Below, one piece after another: positions 1-12,226 of a stretch of 64,000 bases of DNA. The stretch's first letter is position 1. Every line of letters starts with the position of its first letter. The notes beneath the pieces were generated by a model, which did no database searches, was not told the DNA's origin, and was given only the letters and a program-made list of their open reading frames with translations. Source of the DNA: Catonia carolina (Eukaryota; Arthropoda; Insecta; Hemiptera; Achilidae); contig JAQMRL010000002.1 of the NCBI GenBank assembly GCA_035578175.1, positions 99,798,748 through 99,862,747 on the forward strand. The letters run 5' to 3'. A program made the position numbers and the translations under genes.

Positions 1-966
1 TTTATCACAAGATCTTTCCGTACAAACGGCCACTCAAAATTTACAACATCACCTAAATTTAGTAGACAACTGGCTGAAGGACTGGAAAATGAAGGTGAAT
101 CCGGCGAAGTCTGTTCACATTACATTCACTCTAAATAAACAACCGGTGCCGTCGCTTTTCTTAAATAATGCACCTATCCCAAAAAATTCCACTGTTCGCT
201 ATCTTGGACTTCATTTCGATCAACGCATGACCTGGAAACACCACATTAAGACAAAACGACTTCAACTAAACTTACGTTTGAAACAACTGTACAGGTTTTT
301 TCACACTAAATCACCCATACGTCTCAAACAGAAATTATTACTCTACAATTCTCTCTTAAAACCTATCTGGATGTACGGTATTCAAATTTTTGGTTGCGCA
401 AAGCTGAGTAATTTAAAAACTATTCAAGCATTCCAGTCTAATTTTCTCCGTATAATTACCGGTTCACCATACTATGTCTCAAATTACACACTTCACAACG
501 ATTTAAAAACACCATTCATTTGCGACATCGTCAAAAATAGTTATACTAAATTCTACTCAAAATTACCAATCCATAATAATCCACTTATCAGTGATATGGC
601 AAATCCACCAGGCTTCATTAGAAGATTAAAAAGAAGATGGAGCAGAGATCTTCTTTAATTCTTTCTGCATGTTTATGTTGAAAAAAAAAATAATAATGTG
701 AAATATTTGTAATTTTCGTTTTGTTTTAAATGTTTTATTACTCTTGATAATAACTTTTCCGTGACAAAATGAACTTTTTTGTTTTTTTTCTTTTCATACT
801 TTTGTATATTATTTATGTTTATTGTTATTCCAAATTTAACATTGCTGAATGTTGAATTTTATTTCCTGTCTGTTCTTGTCTGTAATTTAATATCGATGTT
901 TTCTCATCTTTTGGTTGTTCTGTATAGTACAGTTAAAGATTCAAAATAAAGAATAAAAAAAAAAAA
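1..966 (+). mobile_element. 3' end of a Jockey-like non-LTR retrotransposon
   Basis: The window opens inside a LINE. It holds the C-terminal part of ORF2 (2-658), a 3' untranslated region of about 300 bp, and an A-rich end at about 945-966 with AATAAAGAATAAA followed by 12 A. The reading frame is open from base 2 to the stop without a break, so this copy is not badly decayed at its 3' end. The 5' part lies outside the window. The Jockey-like assignment rests on the spacing and wording of the post-RT segment and is moderately secure. Confidence 0.85.
2..658 (+). CDS. Reverse transcriptase ORF2, C-terminal part (partial, runs off the left edge)
   Basis: This encodes the end of a LINE ORF2 polyprotein, the enzyme that copies element RNA into DNA at the target site. 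The frame is open from base 2, so the ATG at 89 is internal and not the true start. Visible landmarks are WLKDWKMKVNPAKS (end of the palm, RT domain 6 region), VRYLGLHFDQRMTWKHHI (the YLG motif of domain 7), the thumb segment ending KPIWMYGIQIFG, and the tail FQSNFLRIITGSPYYVSN, usual in Jockey and related arthropod LINEs. The ORF ends RLKRRWSRDLL, a basic terminus common in this group. The catalytic FADD box and the endonuclease domain would lie left of the window. No in-frame stop or frameshift is seen. Confidence 0.85.
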   Translation, partial: LSQDLSVQTATQNLQHHLNLVDNWLKDWKMKVNPAKSVHITFTLNKQPVPSLFLNNAPIPKNSTVRYLGLHFDQRMTWKHHIKTKRLQLNLRLKQLYRFFHTKSPIRLKQKLLLYNSLLKPIWMYGIQIFGCAKLSNLKTIQAFQSNFLRIITGSPYYVSNYTLHNDLKTPFICDIVKNSYTKFYSKLPIHNNPLISDMANPPGFIRRLKRRWSRDLL

Positions 967-1172
967 TTTGAAAATAAAATATATATCAAAACTATTGTAG
1001 AAAACCAGATACTTATCTGCAACAAACTTTTGCAGGTTCACTCAATGCAACTCATATATTAATAAATGTACTTAGCGGTCTATTAGAATAACTTCATAAA
1101 AAAGAGCACTGACAAAACACAACTACAAAAATAATTTGATTAGAGAATACTTTGTTAGTGTTTGAAAACTGA

Positions 1173-1374
1173 TTACAGTTTTTTTTTTTTTTTTAAATTT
1201 TTATTTAACGTCGCATCAACTGCAAGGTCATTAGCGACTACGTTGGGGTGTAACTGTGTGTAATGAGGATGAGATAATTTTTTGTAACGTATGAAAGTAT
1301 GCCGTGCCTGAGTGGGATTCGAACCCAGGACCGCATGATGAGAGGCGAGCACGTTACCAACTGCAGTTACAGTT
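1173..1374 (-). mobile_element. tRNA-derived SINE, 5'-truncated, with 8-bp target duplication
   Basis: Read on the minus strand it has a tRNA-like head with box B GGTTCGAATCC, a short body, a tail containing GTCGCTAATGACC and GATGCGACGTTAAATAAA, and a poly(A) stretch (T-run at about 1181-1194 on plus). TTACAGTT flanks it at 1173-1180 and 1367-1374. The 5' end starts just before the box A TTGGTAACG, so about 17 nt of head are missing relative to the complete copy at 56282-56454. Confidence 0.8.
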
Positions 1375-2775
1375 GTAGTAAAATTTTATTCTATATATTT
1401 AGTAACATATATAAACAAGGAACAGCTGACTAAATCAGTCAAGCAATCAGTGAAATTTAATTTTGAAGAGTATTTTTCAAGTAGATAAATGTTTTATTTT
1501 TAACTCTTTAGAGTTAAAATGTTTATTAAAAAAATTTTAATTCATTTTCTGTACTTAAAATTTTTAGAGTTTGTACTGGAAGATCGAAGAGCGCGAAAAA
1601 AGGGTATTAAAAAAAACCCCGAAAAAATACACAAAGGTTACAAGATTTTTAGTCGCTTTACCTACGTGTATAATAGTGAAACTTGAACGCTTACAAGCCT
1701 GTAATGTTTTTTTTGTTTAACAGTCGTAAACGCAAAGGTTACAGAGTGCTGAGATGAAAATGTTTAGGTCGGTAGACCTAATGTTTTGGCGCCATTAGAT
1801 TGACTCGAGGGACTATGGACATTACAGGTGAACTTCTTCAGCCTCTAAATGAAAGAGTTACGAAGTGTACAAAGAGATGGTAGGAAGAGATAAACGTACA
1901 GAATATGAATGTAACGAGCATTCCCCATCTGGTTGGAAAATGCACAGGAAGGCAGAAAATTGGAAAAGCTGATGAAACGTATCACAAGAAAGAATGACGT
2001 AATATGCTGATGCATTATTTTTGAGAGAAAGAAGAAAGAAGAAGGCCGTTTAGAGATTTTGTATTAAAACTTATGAAGATGGTTTATGTAATATTGTATT
2101 AGTCTACTATTTCATTTACTCATGTAAAACTGCACATAAATAGAACTTGAAAATAGTAAACATTTACTATTTTCATGAATGTTATAGGCTACTGTAAAAG
2201 CCCTCATTCATTCACTCCCTTACTCATCACTAATTCTCTTAGTCACAGATCACCTATGTAGATTGGAAATTCATCACATTTGTTTCTGAGTTTCCGAGAA
2301 AATTCTGAGTGTTTCTGAGAACATTTTTTGAGTTACGGCCATTTTGATTTTTTCAAAAATCCGTATGGGACACTCAACCAGATTTTCGCGAATGCAGTCA
2401 TGCGGCACATTGAAAGCTTATTCAATTCTGAGTTAAATGAAAACGAACTTTAACAATTAAGTTACAATGCTGCCATCAAAGCCAAAATATGAAATTTATT
2501 TTTGCAGTTTTGGCAACCATTTTGAAATGGATGAAGATATCTCGAATTATCTTTAACCAGATTAAATGATAACTTATAGATCTGCCAAACTGTAGGTACC
2601 AGAAAACATGCACGTTTACATTTGAAAATTATGAGATTCGAACACAGGATTTCATTTCGGCTCATTCTGTACATTCAAAGTGGACGAAAATATGTTTATT
2701 AAATAGCCAATGGTCACATTATTGGGAAATATTTTTCCCGTATCATTGTATGTCACTTCGTTTTCCTGCAATCAA
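1375..2775. other. AT-rich non-coding stretch
   Basis: I see no gene here. A weakly LINE-like 3' remnant may lie at about 1780-2050, ending in a GAA-rich tract (2024-2046), but it has no convincing reading frame. The 70-codon minus-strand ORF at 2462-2674 has no recognisable domain or splice context and is probably random. Confidence 0.5.
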
Positions 2776-2911
2776 TTTTTTTTTGTTTTGGTTTAACGTC
2801 CGACTGTTCTGTAATACAACAACATAAAAAAGAGTAACGTATGAAAATATGCCATACCTGAATGGGATTCAAACCCATGACCGCATGAAGAGAGGCGAGC
2901 ACGTTACCAAC
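2776..2911 (-). mobile_element. tRNA-derived SINE (short, internally reduced copy)
   Basis: On the minus strand it carries the same head as the copies at 1173 and 52180 (box B changed to GGTTTGAATCC) joined to the other tail type, CAGAACAGTCGGACGTTAAAC, followed by A-rich sequence. The middle is shorter than in the 173-bp complete copy, so this is a decayed or internally deleted member. Confidence 0.7.
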
Positions 2912-5801
2912 GTAATAGTTCTATCAGTAACAGTTCTTCAAAAATGTAGATAACAAATATACAGATAAAAGGTAAGTTATTACCTTTTAATTAGAGAGTT
3001 ATTACAAACTCTCTAACATTGTAACTCTATCCCACATTAGAAAGACTCCTATATTAGAAAGAAAAGTTGTTAGGTATGAATAAGGTAAAATAATAAAACA
3101 CAAATTTTAATAATTGTATCTACGGTATATAAATATAGTTTTTATTAGTCTAATATTTTAGTAAGTTTTTTTAAATTAGGATATAATGTCCAACATATAA
3201 TATAAAAACTAAACACAAAACTATAATATTACATAATATCACAAGAGTTAATATCACAAACAGTTTTAATTTAATAAGATTATTACACAGAATGTTGATT
3301 TTGAGTGACCATCATTAGAATTTTTGAAACTGTATGAGCTGATAAAATTCTTAATGAGTAAGTACATTAGTTTTCCATTTTTGTTTCGTGTAAATTCTTC
3401 TACTACAAAAACAAAATAAGTTTATTTTTGATAGTACCTAACTCATATAATTTTCATACACAAAGCTAGATTTGATGTATAATGTTTTGATGTCCCTTGG
3501 TAGGCCTATTTATTTATTTTCCTGAACATTTCGATGCATTTAAATCAAAAGAAATATCAATCAAAACTAATCAAAATAATTTTAATATTTATTAATCCCA
3601 CATCATATTCACAAATTTTCCTTTCGGCTTTTGGTCTGGTACAACTGAGAGTACATAGATAATTATTTACTCTGTAAATAGTGCAGACAGGGTTGGGTAA
3701 AGAGCTGAAAGTGTTCTGCTCCAAAAAAATGTTTATATTACAGCATTACTTTACTGCCTCCTTGTAGGCCTATAATTATAACCTAAGAAGTTTCTTAACT
3801 CTACTGTTCTGACCAAGATTTTCCCACAGTTTTCAACCCTCCAATGAAAATTCCCTAACAATTTGTTTTATTTTGCATTTCATTACTTTAAATAAACTGA
3901 TGACATTTTACTTACATATATTCCATTTTATATATAAAATATATTTATTTATATACCTATTTGTGTAAGTCATACATATGCTCCGCATAAGTTTCTACTA
4001 AAATTCACTTATATTTTGCGATTAAAATACAAAAAATTTAAATAAAATTATTTTATTTTCACTGGATGGATGTTTTTTCACTGAAATTTTCAGTTAACTA
4101 CTTGATTTTCAAGCAGACTTTTATTATAGCTAACTAATGAGTTAATCTATAGTATTTTATACATAATTTTTTGTTTTGTTTTCTTATACCTGTTATTTGT
4201 GTATTTAAAATAAAAAAACATCAAAAAATAAAATTCATCTGTTAAAATTTTTTTCCATCCAAAGCAAGCACACATAGGCTATCAAACAAAATAAAATTGT
4301 TGATCGTATTCAGTTGTTAAAATTGTTGGTTGTGCAAACATTAGTTTCAATGGTCAGGTAAATTAAATGCAATTCTCTGTTTGAGGTATTTTGTTTTTGC
4401 ACAGTTTCAGAAGTCGTAATGATAGTAACTTATACTGGAAACAAACAATCTGTGTATTTTATAATATTTCATAATATTTACAATAATAAATACCATATAA
4501 TATTGTTTACAACACCACACAGAATACTAACCTAAACCTTAATAATTAGTTAAAACTCAGTTAAACAGTAAGCTAAATCGTTAATTATTTTATTGTTGCA
4601 TTAAGAATACAGGATACTTTTAAAGCAACTTATTCCACAATATTTGAGTTGTACCTTCAACTTTCAAAGTATTTTTATTTTACAAACTTCTTTTAACAGA
4701 TTTTTCAAGATATTTAAAAAAAATTTCTATACAAAATTAAAAAGTGTTCAATGTAACCAACTGATAGTTTGTAAGATGAAACTTAAAGTTTACACACTTG
4801 AGTATTATTTCTTTGTATTATTTTTTTGAGTATTATTTTTTGGTAAAAGCATAGCACACATACTCATATAAAGACTACACATAAACAAAATGGACTTAAA
4901 TGGTACTTAGGCCTACATGATAAATTTTCAGAGTACGTGCTCTTTTTTATTAATTTATAACTCATTAATGCTATATTATCAATACAGTAACTACAATGGA
5001 TGAATTTCCAACAAATGCAGGTACAATCTACTTAAAAAATAAATTTTCAAAATTTAAATGAATGTCAATGAGATTTTCATATAAGTAACACAGCAGTATG
5101 GTAAATAATCTTTTTATGTTAAATAAAATTTAAACAAAATTAATGTAAATATAAAATTAACTAGCACACATTCCTAAACTCACATACATACAACAAGTTA
5201 ATGTCATAGCTTAGCAGACAATATCGGTGATTAACAAGTGAGCTTACCTTAAAAACTATTTTTCTTCTTTACTACCACTCCCTACAGCCTGTGATGTTGT
5301 TCATCCAATAAACATGTTCTTTCATAGAAAATTATATAACTACTTGAAATCTGGCTACTCTTTGCCTAATACTGAAACAAGTGTCTTAAAATGGAAATAC
5401 ACATGTCATAATCTGATAATACATTATAACATTTAACAATTTGAGGGTCTGGCACCTCTTTCATAACATTTATTGATTTTTCTTAACCCTTAAAAATATG
5501 TTTTATTGGTGACTAATGTATTCAAAATTATGATTTTCTTTAGTTTACATATCATTTAATGATTGCTGATCTATTTAATAATCTACTAGATTATTATTTC
5601 TCCAGGCAACAGGCCTCTTACCAGGAAACATCTATAAGTACATAAACTTGTAAAATCTCTTTGAACTAGAAGTTAGAAATATTCTCATCAGTATAAAAGA
5701 TCTTTATGACTGTAAAATTATAAATGTTATGTCCAAAATAATGAACATGATAATATGTAGTAGGCCTACTATCCTTTGTAGGAGTTATTAAATTCACTTC
5801 T
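2912..5801. other. AT-rich non-coding stretch
   Basis: About 2.9 kb of very AT-rich DNA with scattered TAGGCCTA words. There is no ORF with protein-like composition, no convincing exon bounded by splice sites and no transposon termini that I could pair. It lies downstream of the secreted-protein gene (12227-13921, minus). Confidence 0.45.
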
Positions 5802-6726
5802 TTAACTCTCAACTGGTATCATCATTTTTTGTGACATAACTGGTATCAGTTTTATATTTAAGTTCTTCATACTTATTTAATTAATTTGTTTTAATTTTAA
5901 ACTTATAAAACCATGTATAATCGAAGATGTAGATGTAAAATACTTAGCATAAATGCAAAATTACTATTTAAAAAAGTAAAAAACGAACACTGTGCATTTT
6001 TTTGACTTTTACTTTCATTTTGAACAGAACAATAACATTTTTTAGCCCTAGAAACATTCTGTAGTCTAATAATTATAAAGAAATAAAGTAATTAATATGA
6101 TAAAGACAAATTTATTTACAAAATTATGAAGTACAACTTACATTTTGGTTCCGAGTTTTGCTATTTATGTCTATTGTTGGGCAGTACACTCTGACAAATA
6201 TTTATTAAAATTTATTCGTTTTTTTTACTTTTTGATTATTTACAATAAAATTTAAAGATTTTTATGTTAATAAAAATTCACATCATTAACACGTACAACT
6301 TGTTTACGTGATGAACCCGGTTGTGTTGAAGCCGCTTCAGAAATTTTAAATGTATCATCCATAATGAAAATTTTATAAAATTACATATGAAAATGTTTTA
6401 TAATAGTACTAAACAAAGAAATGATGTATGAAAAATTATTATATATTCATTAAAACTTTAAACAATCCATGTACTACTTGGTTTTAAAGTCGTCAAAAAG
6501 TTACACAACTGGTATCATAGGTCCAGGAGACCGCAAGTAGAAAACAAAATACAATTAACTCACAACTTGTTAGCTCGTACCGAAAACGATCTTGATCACT
6601 CATAGTTCAAACAATAATTGAAAGGTATACAAAATATACGTGATGTCGGGCAATTGGGAGGGAAGTGTTGGAGGGGTAAAAAATGACAGCGGTCTCACAG
6701 ACCGCATGATACCAGTTGAGGGTTAA
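5802..6726. mobile_element. Non-autonomous piggyBac-type DNA transposon with TTAA duplication
   Basis: The element spans 5806-6722 (917 bp). It is bounded on both sides by TTAA (5802-5805 and 6723-6726), the obligate piggyBac target. The terminal inverted repeats are CTCTCAACTGGTATCAT on the left and its complement on the right starting CCCTCAACTGGTATCAT, 16 of 17 bases matching. Inside the right end is a palindrome, GCGGTCT-CAC-AGACCGC. The motif AACTGGTATCA recurs inside both ends (about 5834 and 6504), as expected of internal transposase-binding repeats. No transposase domain is present; only a 31-codon ORF remains (6267-6362, minus). Confidence 0.85.
6267..6362 (-). CDS. 31-codon ORF inside the piggyBac-type element, possible transposase N-terminus remnant
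   Basis: The ORF starts MDDTFKISEAASTQPG and ends VNFY before a TAA stop. It begins 360 bp inside the right terminus and reads away from it, the position expected for the start codon of a piggyBac-type transposase whose body was deleted. Composition is less AT-biased than the surroundings (GCGGCT, CCGGGT codons). I do not recognise the sequence and no catalytic residues can be present in so short a product. It could equally be a chance ORF. Confidence 0.35.
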   Translation of the reverse strand: MDDTFKISEAASTQPGSSRKQVVRVNDVNFY

Positions 6727-7245
6727 CATATTTATTGCCTTTAAAACTATTTAATCTCTTTGTAAATTGTGATAAATAGTGTAATAACAGTGATATATGT
6801 ATGGTAGAAACTAATACTTCTCATGAAATTTGAAATACAGGGGTAAACACCTTTTTTGCTTACCGATTCCTCTAAGAGCTCAAATTAAACTTTTAGCAAC
6901 TGATTTAAAAAAATATAATGTTGAAGGCAGAACAGTACCTTCATTCTGGATGACAAATACATATTAATACATACAGCAAATAGTAAAATATCATTTTAAC
7001 AAATCCTGAAATTATTCATGATAAAATTAAAAGTTTGTGTTACCTCTCCACAATCATTTATAACCTAACTTATATTTATTTTTGTAAACAATTAAATATT
7101 ACAATTAAAATTTATTTTTACAACCCTTTATTGCAGTACACAGTAAACAGTGATGATACAATCCAGAAAAAATAAATAAATGGAGCTATCATGAACAATT
7201 TGATAATGAATTATTTATTATAAAATTACTTCCAGCTACTTATGC
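6727..7245. other. AT-rich non-coding stretch
   Basis: No ORF, RNA gene or transposon end visible between the piggyBac-type element and the SINE fragment at 7246. Confidence 0.5.
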
Positions 7246-7352
7246 GCTCTTTCAGGAATGGTTGGCCTGAGTTTGTACAACATACATCATCCTCATCTCA
7301 TTGGGTCATGGGGTTGCTTATTGTTCTTAAATATATTAGATTGCAACTTATA
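7246..7352 (+). mobile_element. SINE body fragment, family with TCAGGAATG-TTGGCCTG core
   Basis: A head-less fragment matches two longer copies, at 15558-15720 (minus) and 28245-28440 (plus). Shared landmarks in order are TTTCAGGAATG, GGCCTG, GTACAA, CATCCTCATCTCATTGG, GATTGCT or GGTTGCT and TTGTTCT. The tRNA-like head seen in the other two is missing here. Confidence 0.6.
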
Positions 7353-7811
7353 CACATTACCTAGGTATTAAAAAATAAACAAAAAATAAAATTACTTCCT
7401 AAACATCCATGAATCTCTCATTACTTTACTCTAAATTTCTTTTCCATAATTATTATTTATAATATATGCACATTTACTTACATAATAAATAACTGAGTTT
7501 TAACTTAAAATATATTTAATACATGTAGCCTACTTCCACAAACTCACACTTACAAACACATAACAAAAAACATTAAAATCTCAATGCAATATCTTAATCA
7601 AAATATATAATTTGAAAGTAGCTAATAAAGTTCTTATATAATTATTTAACAAATTAAAAAAAATTAAATTCAAAGATATTATTTTCAAATTCCTCTATTA
7701 AAATTCCTCTGTAACTCTTGTCACAGCAGAATAAACGTTACTTTAAAATGGAAAAAATAATTTAAAAAACTAGTTTTTAAAAATCATAGCAATCAGGTAA
7801 TATTTTTTTAT

Positions 7812-7915
7812 AAAATGACATCACCAACAGCTTGATCATTAGTGATTAGTGACTTTTAACATGCTAAAATTTGTAGGCCCTAGTCAGAAATCGACCCAGA
7901 AACTTCTGCTTTGAA
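7812..7915 (-). mobile_element. Degenerate SINE copy with the GCTAATGA-CTGTTGGTGATG tail
   Basis: On the minus strand a decayed box B region (GGGTCGATTTCTGACTAG) is followed, after a short body, by GCTAATGATCAAGCTGTTGG. That tail resembles the ones at 37942 (GCTAATAACCAAGCTGTTGACGCGAC) and 1173. It is old and heavily mutated. Confidence 0.5.
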
Positions 7916-8433
7916 GTTTAGGTTCAAGAGTTAAATTTATCACTGCTCTATTGAGGTAGCTGAAAGGAAATTTATTTAATAAATAACATCTATGATACTA
8001 AATTTTTGGTAATTTGGAATTTTACATCTTTTATTATATTATTTTTATAGTGTACTTTCAGCATATCTTATCATTAAATATCACATTCAAAATATGCTGA
8101 TGTTTAATAAATAAATGTACAACTAGGTTTTCAGAATGATTTTATAACATTAATATGTATGGTATCTCAATCACGAAGGAAAAATTTATTTTGATCTGAT
8201 ATCTCTCAACAGTTATTTTAAGATCTGGTTCCTTGCTCAATAATACTCAAAGAGTACAATGTGATTCAAAATTTGAACTATTTAGGATGTATCAAAGTAA
8301 TGTTACAATTTTTCAGTTCTTTTTATGTAAATTTTTTACAGAATAACTTCCACAATGAATTGTTTCTTTTTTACCTATGGAGAGATGAAAGAAAACCAGA
8401 CTCAAGGTAATTTTATGACTATTCTTGGATGCT

Positions 8434-8520
8434 TTGTGTTAATAGAACACAAACTCTCTTGTGTTAATAGAATTGAAAGTTTGCTTTCAATTGTGTTAAT
8501 AGAATTGAAAGTTTGCTTCT
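8434..8520. repeat. Tandem repeat, 32-bp unit
   Basis: Two nearly exact units (8459-8490 and 8491-8520) of TTGTGTTAATAGAATTGA followed by AAGTTTGCTTTCAA, preceded by a partial third copy starting at 8434. A simple local duplication. Confidence 0.85.
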
Positions 8521-11396
8521 GAAAATAACCTAAAATTTATTTTTTACTTTGAGACAAAGTAAAAGTTACTTAAAGGAGCTGTACATTTTATTTCCATGTA
8601 AAATACTTAAGTGTAATAAAAATTAAAAATATTCATTATTGTGTCACAATTAAACAGCTTATTTAAGTATATCACATTGAAATTTTATGCTTCATATTAC
8701 AAAATTAATTACTTATAAATTAATTAAGCAGTCTTATTAAATCCAGATGTTAAAATTCACGTTCATTAATTATATATAATTAGGATACGTTCAATAGATA
8801 TGACTAATTGTAACAATTTTTTTAATAAAACAACTTTTTCTTGTAGTATAAAAAGTACAACACAAAGCAATTGTTATTTTCTCATCCACTGTCTAAAAAA
8901 TATATTAACATTCTTTTGATAATCAAGAATGAAAAAGTCTGAGGAAAGAATCTGATAAATGTCATTTTAAAATTTTGCTTTTTGTCTCAGTATATTGGAA
9001 TTTTTGACATTTAGTAATCATATACGGGGAAACTTATGCCAACTCCCAAGTTATCTGAGCGAGATAAAACACAAGAAAATTAACTAATAAGAATATTCTT
9101 TGAAGTTCAAAATTATGCTTGCATGACCCTGATTACAAGTTTTTGCTTATCAATAGAATTTTAAAAATGATACACATCAGTTTCTTCCCTTGGACCTTTC
9201 AATAAAGATTATGATGTACTAGTTTTTTAAGTGAAAATTTTTAGGTGCACTACACCAGAATGTAAATTAGGTATGTTACAGTAATGGGAAGATTAAATTA
9301 ACCATCAATATACAATTATTCCTCCTTCACAATATCCTTTGTTTTCTTCCACCATCAACGATCACGATCACTTCATACCACACTTTATACCACGGTTGTT
9401 TTACTTTATATCACGATCTACTTGCATATCAATTTTTTTCGAAAAATGGTTAATTCAGTTCATTTATACTTTGTCTAAAGAATTCATGATTTATGTGAAG
9501 AAAATTGAACAACTATTTATTTAGTTATTATCATATTTAATTTTAAATTTTACTTAGCTTATTTTTTTCTTACGCTTTTTAAAGTAAACTCTATAGCCTA
9601 TACCCCATACAAACAGTTTCATATCTCTTTAAGTTCAAAACTTTCAGAAAGTACATATTTAATTTTAGTAGAAGCTTAATTGCGTTACCTATATAATGTA
9701 CTGAAAGTACCGTACATAATAAAATTTTTTAGTGAAAAATTTCTAATAATTTTGGCATTGTAATATTACATTGGATGCAAAAATTTGATCAATAAATAAT
9801 CTAGGTATAGTTTTTTTATTTTTTGCTTTTTTATTTATTATTATAAAAAAAACCATCTTTCTACTCATTAGTGGAATGATTTTTTCACTCTTTTAAGTAA
9901 TTTTATCAAGATGACTCACTGATCCTGAAGGTTTCTAGAAAGAGAGGTCAGATAGACACTCATCTATTTTTAGAAAGATAGTTCTCATATAATAATATTT
10001 ATATTATATATTAATTTTAGCAAATTTTTCTCATATATTTAGTTTAATTAATAATAATAATAAATTAGTAACTGAACCCAAATTCAGTATCATGACATTT
10101 TTGCTTTTCCCTATAGTGTTTTAAAATTTGTATTCATTGCTGTTTTATCAAAAAAATTCAGAATTTGCATGCCAGGGAAGGTGAACTAAAGATAAGTGTC
10201 AAAATTAAGCACCTTGCTTCAATAAAAGCGACCATATATTCAGGAACAGTGGTAGATCATATATCAACATGCTAACATACATTTTATACATTTTTTTGCC
10301 GTGATTAACCAAGAGAATTAGAATAATTTTATTATAAATACACCAAAGTAAATTACTATAAATTACAAATATTGTAATACATATTTATATTTATTAAAAA
10401 AAATTTTAAAAGTAATAAACTTTAGTATTTTAATTTGAAGTGATGTATTTTAAAATCTGGATAATATTATAAGCCGTGATTAGTTGGTTGTGATGTCACT
10501 AAAGTAGTTCAGAGTACTTGATTAAGTATATATTTTAAACAGAAAAGTGGACCTTCTAATTTTATGATGTACACAGAGAAAATGTTAAACATCTTGTGTT
10601 GGCTAAATTTCATGAATCTGATTGGTACTCTTTTACATTGAACGTGGCAAAATATGAAAATTTAGATTCAATAAAAGTTTTCAGCAACTTTTGGAATCAC
10701 ATTAATTTTATAATTCCAAGTGGTATTGTAATCATAACAGCATTGTTTCATGTAAAATTTTGTAGATTAAAAAAAAAATTTTGGTCATTTGGGATTCACA
10801 ATTTAAATTAAACTTTAGGATTTCAAATGGTGAAAGAGTTATATATCACATGATTTTCAATTGAAATTTCATAAGAAATTCAACAAGGAAAAATGTTGTT
10901 AACATATTTAATTTTTTGGCAATACAATATAGCCTATTACAAACTTTTAATAAGTTGGCAATTTTTTCATCAATAAATTTCTCGTAAAATCTTAAATGAA
11001 AATCAAGTGACACATGGAAATTTCACCATTTACAATTTTAAAATAAAATTTAAGAAAGTGAACCAAAATGTTTGACAGACATTTAAAGGAATTGTTGAAT
11101 AATACTGTTTGATATTATTGCATGTGATAATTGATAGATCTCCTCTAAATATGTTAAATTTAATACTGTCAAGCTTCATTTATCTTGTATAGAATATTTG
11201 CAATCTATTTTTTTGCAATGATATAAATTAATATTGCTATAATATGAACAAAAAACTCAATTCCTATAAAATGTTATATGAACGAGTAATTTATAAAATT
11301 AAAAAAATATTAAATAGTTTTTTAAGACCTATTAAGTAAGATTCTGAATGAAATATTCTTGTACTTCAGCGCAACTCTAGCAGTTTTATTCATAGC
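8521..11396. other. AT-rich non-coding stretch
   Basis: Nearly 2.9 kb in which I find no gene. Short ORFs at 9339-9524 and 10596-10811 lack splice context and protein-like composition. No paired transposon termini were found. Confidence 0.45.
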
Positions 11397-11570
11397 TGGC
11401 CTGTGGTGTAGTGGCCAGCGCAATTGGCTTCTACACAAGGGTCCCAGGTTTGATTCGTGGTCAGACCTGGCATTTTTTCATGGCTCAATTACATTTATCA
11501 CCCTTTTTATCATCTCCCATCTCCATCAGCAGTAATTGCAAAACAGTCAAACGTAAAACAAAAAAAAAGT
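11397..11570 (+). mobile_element. tRNA-derived SINE, near full length
   Basis: The head has box A TGGTGTAGTGGCCAGCG (from 11404) and box B GGTTTGATTCG (11447-11457). It ends in GCAGTAATTGCAAAACAGTC-AAACGTAAAAC and a run of A to about 11569. The head differs from the GGCGCAGTTGGTAACG family but the tail is the same, so the two families share a 3' module. The 74-codon ORF overlapping it is a by-product of the SINE. Confidence 0.8.
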
Positions 11571-12033
11571 TGAATTCATCTTTCAAATTCATGAACTTTG
11601 CCTTAATCCACAATCTTTATACAATTTATACTTAAAATCAATTATATAGACTATACATTCATAGTCAACTGTGACAGATTTAGAGCAGAGTATATAATTT
11701 GTCGTACGGAGAAACACACTAACCACAGATTCTCACTTATGACATCACGAATGACTTCTTGGCTTTTGATTCAAAATAACTTGGTTATTTTAATCGATAT
11801 TATTCATAAAGCAGTATTAAAAGCCAAGTTACTTATTTTCACTAATTAAAAATAACAGACAAACTATTAATCACAAGCACTTTCTTAATTACTAGTTTAT
11901 AACTTAATTAATTATAGTTTGTTAATTGACAACAAGTTACTAATGGTTTTCTTTCTTGTTCTATACATCAGGATCTCTCTACAGGTGTTCATCTCAATGC
12001 ATGCAGCTTTTCCTCGTACGAATACTAACATCA

Positions 12034-12105
12034 TTCTTTACAGTTTCACTGAAAATATGTTTTAGTACTTTCTTTACAGTTTCACTGAAAATATGTTTTA
12101 GTACT
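12034..12105. repeat. Tandem duplication, 36-bp unit, two exact copies
   Basis: The units 12034-12069 and 12070-12105 both read TTCTTTACAGTTTCACTG then AAAATATGTTTTAGTACT. They lie about 120 bp downstream of the stop codon of the secreted-protein gene (which reads right to left) and so may be in its 3' untranslated region. Confidence 0.9.
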
Positions 12106-12226
12106 TTTCTTCTATTTATATAAAATAATAACTTATAATATTTATTTTATATGAATAGCGGGACAAAGAAATTGTTAGAATTGTTTAAATACTTATCTAT
12201 TCTAATTATGAAAATTTATCATTTAT

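Noticed and set aside
1300..1365. tRNA gene candidates from GGTTCGAATCC box B words here and at 2862, 52308, 56335 and 58196
   Set aside because: Heads do not close into an acceptor stem and are followed by shared SINE bodies and tails; they are SINE promoters, not tRNA genes.
11411..11635. 74-codon plus-strand ORF
   Set aside because: It lies within a SINE with box A and box B; the frame is incidental.
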